Shown here piece after piece: positions 58,940 to 64,000 of a stretch of DNA of 64,000 bases; positions within the stretch are counted from its first letter, which is position 1, and each line of letters opens with the position of its first letter. Made by a program: the position numbers and the translations under genes. The notes beneath the pieces are model-generated. The model was not told the origin of the DNA, did no database searches, and worked only from the letters and a program-made list of their open reading frames with translations. Origin of the DNA: Microthrixaceae bacterium (GTDB lineage Bacteria; Actinomycetota; Acidimicrobiia; Acidimicrobiales; Microtrichaceae); NCBI GenBank assembly GCA_020637215.1, contig JACJWI010000001.1:806001-870000 (forward strand), read 5' to 3'.

Positions 58940-59584
58940 CGCCTCACGGACCACCCGCGCCGGGGCGCCGACCGCCACCGAACCGTCCGGCAGGTCGTCG
59001 CAGACGACCGAGTTCGCCCCGACGGTGACGCGCTCGCCGATCGTGACGCCCGACAACACGACCACTCCGGTACCCAACCACGACCCCCCCGATGCGCACC
59101 GGTCGGGCCAGGGCCATGCGTGACCGATCAGGACGTCGGGATCAGAGCGGTCGTGGTCGGCGTCGGTGATGTACACGCCAGGTCCGATCCACACGTCGTC
59201 GCCGATCTCCACGGCGGTGAGCGACGACGTGCAGGCCAGGAGCGACCCACCCGCGACCCGATCCGCAGCAGCGGCTCGTCACCGTGACCACTCGTCCTGG
59301 GGCACCGCAGCCAGGTTGACGCCGGAGCCGATCAGCGTGTCGGCACCGATGGCGATCCAGGCGCGCCGACGATGTCGGAGTAGGGCTGGCGGATGAACGA
59401 CCGCTCACCGAAAGCGGCGAAGCCGACCCGGCCAGCGTCGCCCGGTCCGAGGCTCGCCCAGTGCAGGGCGCCGCGACCGACGGCCACCGCCGCGGTCGCC
59501 ACCGCGTGAGCACGGGTAGGACCGACGGGTCAGCGCCGCAGCCCACGGGGCGACGGCCGAGCGGACCCAGGACCGGCGAGGCAT
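58883..59584 (-). pseudogene. Hexapeptide-repeat acetyltransferase (LbH fold), frameshifted
   Basis: Pieces in different frames together spell a left-handed beta-helix acyltransferase. MPRRSWVRSAV starts near 59584. Then ALHWASLGPGDAGRVGFAAFGERSFIRQPYSDIVG and, in another frame, AWIAIGADTLIGSGVNLAAV. The intact C-terminal part is VEIGDDVWIGPGVYITDADHD and GVTIGERVTVGANSVVCDDLPDGSVAVGAPARVV. At least three single-base shifts and one in-frame TGA break the gene. The stop overlaps the end of the convergent surface protein gene. Real decay or sequencing error cannot be told apart here. Confidence 0.75.
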
Positions 59585-59645
59585 GCGGGATCGGTGGCGT
59601 CACCGCGTGACCGTACCAAGCGCTCGCCGTCGACCGGATCGGGAC

Positions 59646-60333
59646 TCAGGACATGCGTCCGGTGCGCCACGCCCATGCGGCGAGCTCGGCGCGGTTCCGT
59701 GCCCCCAGCTTGTCCTGCATGCTCCCCAGATGGGTCTTCACCGTGCCGAGGGAGATGAAGAGGACGTCCGCGATCTCGGCGTTGGTCAGCCCCTTCGCCA
59801 CCTCGCACAGAACCTCCTCCTCGCGTTCGGTCAGGGCCACGACCGGCTGAGCCGACCGCGGCGATCCGATCGCGCCGGCTGGCCCGCTGCAGTCGATCCG
59901 ACACCCGCGAAGTGCGACAGCAGCCGCACCGTGATCGACGGCGAGATCAGCACGTCGCCGCGCACCGCCGCCTTGACCGCCTCGATCAGGAGCGCGGGTC
60001 CGGAGTCCTTGAGCAGGAACCCGGCGGCACCGTTGGTGATCGCCGCGTCGACGTACTCGTCGAGGTCGAAGGTGGTCACCACGACCACGGACCGGATCCC
60101 CGGTTCGGGCTGTCACTGCACCTTCGACGATCTCCCGAGTGGCCTCCAGGCCGTCCGTGCCGGGCATCCGAACGTCCATCAGCACCACGTCCGGGCCGAG
60201 CTCCGGGCGAGTCGGACTGCGTCGGCGCCGTCCGGCACCTCCCGACCACCTCGATCTCCGCATCCGAGTCGAGGATCATGCGGAACCCCACCCGGACCAT
60301 CTCCTGGTCGTCGGCGAGGAGGACCCGGATCAT
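59646..60333 (-). pseudogene. NarL/LuxR-type response regulator, several frameshifts
   Basis: The receiver starts MIRVLLADDQEMVRVGFRMIL at 60333. It continues in other frames as DVVLMDVRMPGTDGLEATRE (phosphoacceptor Asp), VVVVTTFDLDEYVDAAITNGAAGFLLKD and LIEAVKAAVRGDVLISPSI. The LuxR helix-turn-helix is LTEREEEVLCEVAKGLTNAEIADVLF with GTVKTHLGSMQDKLG. About four single-base indels separate these segments (near 60238, 60203, 60100 and 59900). The ATG overlaps the kinase stop as ATGA, so it is the cognate regulator of the intact kinase. Confidence 0.85.
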
Positions 60334-61586
60334 CGGCGACGGACGCGTTCGCCGGCGGCGACCGGCAGACGCGCCGAGACCAGCCACCCACCCCCTGGTG
60401 CCGCCCCGGCGAAGAACCGCCCGCCCAGCGACTCCGTGCGCTCACGCATCCCGACCAGGCCGAACGTGTCGGGGCGTGACGACCCGGCCGGATGCACCGA
60501 TGGAGCGCCGTCGTCGTGGACGTCGACGACCAGGTCACCGTCCTCGACCCGCACCGAGACATCGACGGTCGTGACGGCCCGGGCGTGGCGACGGACGTTC
60601 GTCAACGACTCGGCCACGATCCGATGCACCGACGAGGTCAGCTCCGGCGGAACCCGTCGGGCTGCGGCCTCGACCGAGCAGCGGACCGGGACGCCGTCGC
60701 CGACCGCGTCCGCGATCAGGCGGTCGACGTCGTCCCAGCCGGCCCCCGGTGCGCGCGGTGCGTCGTCGCGCAGGTCACCCACCATCCGCCGCACCGCTGA
60801 CATGGCATCGGCGCCCGCCGACTCGATGCGGGCGAAGGACTCCACCGCGGCGGCCGGGTCGCTCTCGGCGACAAGCTGTCCCGCCTGGGCCTGCACCACC
60901 ATCCCTGTGACGTGGTGGCCGACGAGGTCGTGCAGCTCACGGGCCAGCGCCAACCGCTCGTCGGAGCGGACCGCTGCCTCGTTGCTAGCCCGCCGCCAGT
61001 CCCCGAACCGCAGCCACAGACCAACGACCACCGCGCCACCGAGCCCGAGCAGGCACAGGACCTGCATGGGCTCGACGGTGCCGCGGTCCTGGAGGCGGGC
61101 CGGCTCGCCCAGGACCGCCAGCAGCGCCAGGAGGGCAGCCCCGGCCGCCGGCAGCTCGGGCTCCACGTGAAGAGCCCGGGCGACGAGGACCGCCAGGGCG
61201 AACAGCACCGCGAACGACGGGGGCAGCGACACGCCCAACAACAGCGACGCCGTCGTCGCGCAGAGCGACAGGACGCTCATCCCCACGAGCGCGATCAGAC
61301 CCAGCTGTCGGCGCAACGCCACCGCTGCGACGGCGACCAGGCTCACACCGCCGAGGGCGACGGCGCCCAGAGCACCGAACCCGACGCCTAGCCAGGTCTC
61401 CGAGCGTCCCGAGGTGAGCAGGATCGCCAGGTCGAGCAGGCTGAACCCGGCGCAGCAGAGGACGAGCAGCAGGTCACCGGCCCGGTCGATCCATGGAGCG
61501 GCCTGCTGCGCCCTGTCGAGGATTCGATCGATCGAGGACGGCACGGGCGCCGTCCGGGTCCGGGTGGGTAGGCCGTGCTGGTCCAC
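60330..61586 (-). CDS. NarL-family sensor histidine kinase (HisKA_3)
   Basis: 418 residues and uninterrupted. Six or so membrane helices between 35 and 200, with no large extracellular domain. The HisKA_3 box ARELHDLVGHHVTGMVVQAQ carries the phosphorylated His, and HATPase_c motifs follow (IVAESLTNVRRHA, VHDDGAP, TFGLVGMRERTESLGG). This intramembrane-sensing type is often paired with nearby ABC exporters for antibiotic or envelope stress. GTG at 61586 follows TAGCAT by 6 nt (leaderless). Divergent from the ABC exporter genes, overlapping its response regulator. Confidence 0.92.
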   Translation of the reverse strand: MDQHGLPTRTRTAPVPSSIDRILDRAQQAAPWIDRAGDLLLVLCCAGFSLLDLAILLTSGRSETWLGVGFGALGAVALGGVSLVAVAAVALRRQLGLIALVGMSVLSLCATTASLLLGVSLPPSFAVLFALAVLVARALHVEPELPAAGAALLALLAVLGEPARLQDRGTVEPMQVLCLLGLGGAVVVGLWLRFGDWRRASNEAAVRSDERLALARELHDLVGHHVTGMVVQAQAGQLVAESDPAAAVESFARIESAGADAMSAVRRMVGDLRDDAPRAPGAGWDDVDRLIADAVGDGVPVRCSVEAAARRVPPELTSSVHRIVAESLTNVRRHARAVTTVDVSVRVEDGDLVVDVHDDGAPSVHPAGSSRPDTFGLVGMRERTESLGGRFFAGAAPGGGWLVSARLPVAAGERVRRR

Positions 61587-61592
61587 CGCTCG

Positions 61593-61598
61593 ATGCTA
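61593..61598 (-). promoter_or_regulatory. Putative -10 box of the histidine kinase (leaderless)
   Basis: On the minus strand TAGCAT ends 6 nt before the GTG at 61586. The remaining 130 bp to the ABC ATPase gene contain the repeat-like CCGATCGGTTGG/CCGATCGGTCGG near 61626-61673 and nothing else clear. Confidence 0.45.
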
Positions 61599-61727
61599 CG
61601 TCGGCCCCCGCTGCGGCCACCTCGGCCGATCGGTTGGTGTTGGGCGACCCACCCCCGGCCGATCGGTCGGGAGGAAGCGACCGTCAGGCCGATGCGCCGA
61701 GACCGTCGAACGCCGACCATCGACCTC

Positions 61728-62514
61728 ATGCCCCTTACCGCTCCTGAGCTCGACCCCATGCAGTCCCCTCCGTCACCGTGGTCACCGCCGTCCCGACCGG
61801 GACCGGTGCTCGTCGCCACCGGCCTGACCAAGCGATACCGCGACGCGACCGCTCTCGCTGGGGTGTCGATCTCCCTCGAGGCGGGCACCGCCACCGCGGT
61901 GGTAGGTCCGAGCGGTTCGGGCAAGTCGACCCTGCTGCACTGCCTCGCCGGCTTCACCCGGCCCGACGCCGGGGACGTGACCCTCGACGGCTTGCTCATC
62001 TCACGGCTCGGGCAGCGCACCGCGACCAAGCTCCGCCGGGAGCGGTTCGGGTTCGTGTTCCAGTCCGACCAGCTTCTGGGCGAGCTCCCCGCCGTGGAGA
62101 ACGTCGCCCTGCCGCTGATGCTCGGCGGCATGTCCGGCGATCGGCGACCGCCCGGGCCGCAGGTGGTTCGCCCCGCTCGGCCTCGCCGGCCTCGGACCCG
62201 TCGACCGGGTCAGATGTCGGGCAGTCAGGTGCAGCGGGTGTCGATAGCCAGGGCGCTCGTCGTCGGGCCGTCGGTGGTCTTCGCCGACGAACCCACCGCT
62301 GCTCGACCGTGCGACCAGCACCACGACGATGGAGGTCCTGACCCGTGCGTGCCGCCACGCCGGCGCCGCGCTGCTCGTCGTGACCCACGACCTCGATGTG
62401 GCGGCGTCGTGCGACCGCACGGTCCGCATGCGCGACGGTCGGGTGCACGGGGTCGTGACCAACCCGTCCGCTGCGTCGGCGTCGTCCACCGCGACCGCAG
62501 GGTCGGTCAGGTGA
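61728..62514 (+). pseudogene. LolD/MacB-type ABC exporter ATPase, frameshifted
   Basis: The first 140 residues are in frame: Walker A GPSGSGKST, Q-loop FGFVFQSDQLLGELPAVENVALPLML. A shift near 62150 and another near 62205 restore the frame at QMSGSQVQRVSIARAL, an altered signature (MSGSQ for LSGGQ), then VVFADEPTA. A third shift near 62310 leads to TTMEVLTRACRHAGAALLVVTHDLDVA and the end at 62514. The ATG at 61728 or 61758 could start it. It pairs with the permease downstream (GTGA overlap) and probably responds to the divergent two-component system. Confidence 0.85.
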
Positions 62515-64000
62515 GCCAGGACTGCGGCTGTTGCCGCTCCTGTTGCGCCGCTCGCCCCGCCAGTCCGCGGGAGCGATCGTGCTCTGCGCAGTCGGCGTGG
62601 CCATCGCCACGCTCGTCGCCGGCGTCGCCCTCGGCGCCTACCACGGCTTCGGCGCCCGTCAACCCAAGGTGGTCTGGCGGAGCCCGACGCCCGCTGCCGA
62701 GCGCACGTGTCTCCGGTGGCGCTCCAACGTCAGAGCACCGACTGGTTCGACGGTCGACGCATCGACCGTGTCGACATCGCGGCGTTGGACACGACCGACC
62801 AGGCCCCCGCGCCGCCCGGACTCCGCGCCGCGCCCGCTCCCGGACGGCATGCGTGTCTCCGCGCTCGCCGAGCTCATCGCCTCGCACCCGAGCGACCAGC
62901 TCGGGGACCGATTCGCCAAGTCGTCGGCCGCATCGGAGCAGCCAGTGTCGCTCACCCCGATGAGCTCGTCGCGGTGGTCGGAACGACCCCGGACCAGCTC
63001 GGCCCGGCGACGAGCTCTGGGTCACCGAACGCCGTGCTCGGTCCGGATCGTCCGAGTGACACCGTTCCGGTCGCGAGCTTCGACACGACCGGTGCCGACC
63101 GGGACCTGATGATGTACCGGAGCTTCGCACTCGTCGCCGTCGTCCTCGTCGTGGTGCCCGCCGTCGCCCTCATCGGATCCTCGGCCAGGTTGACTGCGGC
63201 GCGACGCAGCAGCGCATGGCTTCGCTGCGCCTGGCCGGTGCCACCTCCGGCGCGGTGCGGCTGCTCGCGGTTGCCGAGACGACCATCGGCGCGGCGCTCG
63301 GCGCCGTCATCGGGATCGCCTCCGCGATGGCGGTCTCTGGGTTGCTCGTCGACATCGCGATGGCCGGCGGCCGATGGTTCCCCGCCGACATCCGACTCCC
63401 CGTATCGAGCGCCGCCGCACTGTTCGTCGCGACCATCGCCGTGTGCGCGGCGGCGACGGCGGTCTCGTTGCGACGGGTGGGGTCACGGCCGCTCGGCGTG
63501 GCCGCTTCGGCCGAACCCGCGTCGGCACGATGGCCACGCGTGCTCGGCCTGCTGGCGGCGATCGCGCTGCTGTGCGTCACCACCGTTGCGGCGACAGCAC
63601 AGACCTTCACCGGTTCGAACGGCCAGCCGAAGGACATGTCGGTACCGATGGTCGCCGCGCTCGCCACGGTCATCGCGTCGTTAGCGTTGGTCGGCCCGTG
63701 GGTCACGTCGATCGTCGGCCGGATCATGGTCCGCTCGGCCCGACGCACACCGCTGCTGCTGGCAGGTCGACGGGTGCTCGAAGACCCGCGCGCCGCCTAC
63801 CGGACCGTGAGCGCCGTGGTGCTCGCCGGGCTGACCGCGGGGTTCCTCGCCGGGGTGATGCCGACGGTGCAGGCGCTGGAGCGCGACGGGTTGCCGAGCG
63901 GCGCGGCGACAGCCGTCCTGGACCGCCCGGCCGCCGACGCTGTGCTCGCCGCAGCGGGCGAGGAGCGGCCGGTCGACACGCAGCCGGGTGGCGAGGTGAG
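62511..64000 (+). pseudogene. FtsX-like ABC exporter permease, frameshifted, cut by window edge
   Basis: GTG at 62511 overlaps the ATPase stop. Recognisable segments lie in three frames: LLLRRSPRQSAGAIVLCAVGVAIATLVAG, then WFDGRRIDRVDIAALDTTDQ, ELIASHPSDQLGDRF, DELVAVVGTTPDQLG, DLMMYRSFALVAVVLVVVPAVALIGSSARLTAARR. After a last shift near 63208 one frame stays open to the window end, beginning QRMASLRLAGATSGAVRLLAVAET. This fits the FtsX/MacB permease with a large outside domain. At least four shifts, so either a decayed gene or indel errors. Confidence 0.8.

Noticed and set aside
58883..59212. Short acetyltransferase reading frame as a complete gene
   Set aside because: It covers only the C-terminal third of the beta-helix; upstream parts of the same protein are present in other frames, so it is a fragment.

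Overview
The window is a very G+C-rich (roughly 70% by eye), densely coded stretch of an actinobacterial chromosome. GTG starts and 4-bp GTGA/ATGA overlaps are common. The gene content (obgE, proB, proA, nadD, rsfS and leuS on one strand, a class II DAHP synthase, PAC2, a fatty-acyl-AMP ligase, DUF222-HNH, a fused Liv-type ABC system) points to Actinomycetota. Acidimicrobiia is my best guess, by inference only. No transposase, prophage block, CRISPR array or origin is visible.

Layout. 0-3.7 kb: partial methylmalonate-semialdehyde dehydrogenase, thioredoxin-TPR protein, aminoglycoside-phosphotransferase-fold kinase, PAC2 protein. 3.7-12.6 kb: a minus-strand uptake operon of three fused or oversized proteins (LivHM permease; an MFS-ABC-ABC triple fusion; a membrane-anchored binding protein), preceded by two TetR-like operator palindromes and a fatty-acyl-AMP ligase. 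12.6-21.4 kb: leuS, tRNA-Ala(GGC), a vapBC pair beside a duplicated 60-bp palindrome, rsfS/LytR_C/nadD, a sigma factor and DAHP synthase. 21.5-24.1 kb: sulfite reductase and cysH. 24.1-34.4 kb: a Kelch-like lipoprotein, GNAT proteins, a PaaX-like regulator, a MoxR/VWA pair, an ABC-F ATPase, a beta-lactamase-fold lipoprotein and proA. 34.4-45.1 kb: an AAA+/binding-protein/VWA operon, DUF1996 and beta-helix proteins facing a cupredoxin, then a membrane protein, murJ and pspA. 45.1-52.1 kb: a Baeyer-Villiger-type monooxygenase, DUF222-HNH, proB-obgE and a second vapBC. 52.2-58.9 kb: a 2,248-residue LPxTG surface protein. 58.9-64 kb: an acetyltransferase, a two-component system and an ABC exporter, in which every gene except the histidine kinase is frameshifted.

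The minus-strand order obgE, proB, proA, moxR/vwa, nadD, LytR_C, rsfS, leuS looks like an old housekeeping string split open by blocks of accessory genes. sir and cysH give sulfate assimilation. The 32-45 kb block is almost entirely envelope or extracytoplasmic functions. The least familiar system is the three-gene operon at 34.4-38.7 kb: a TerB-like/CbbX-type AAA+ ATPase, an exported protein, and a lipoprotein joining a solute-binding fold to a VWA domain.

Two patterns recur across genes. First, at least twelve genes have a TAnnnT hexamer 6-8 nt before the start codon, as expected for leaderless transcripts. Second, four genes carry short tandem duplications (13-18 bp) straddling their stop codons; in one case this builds a chain of three 6-codon mini-ORFs linked by ATGA overlaps.
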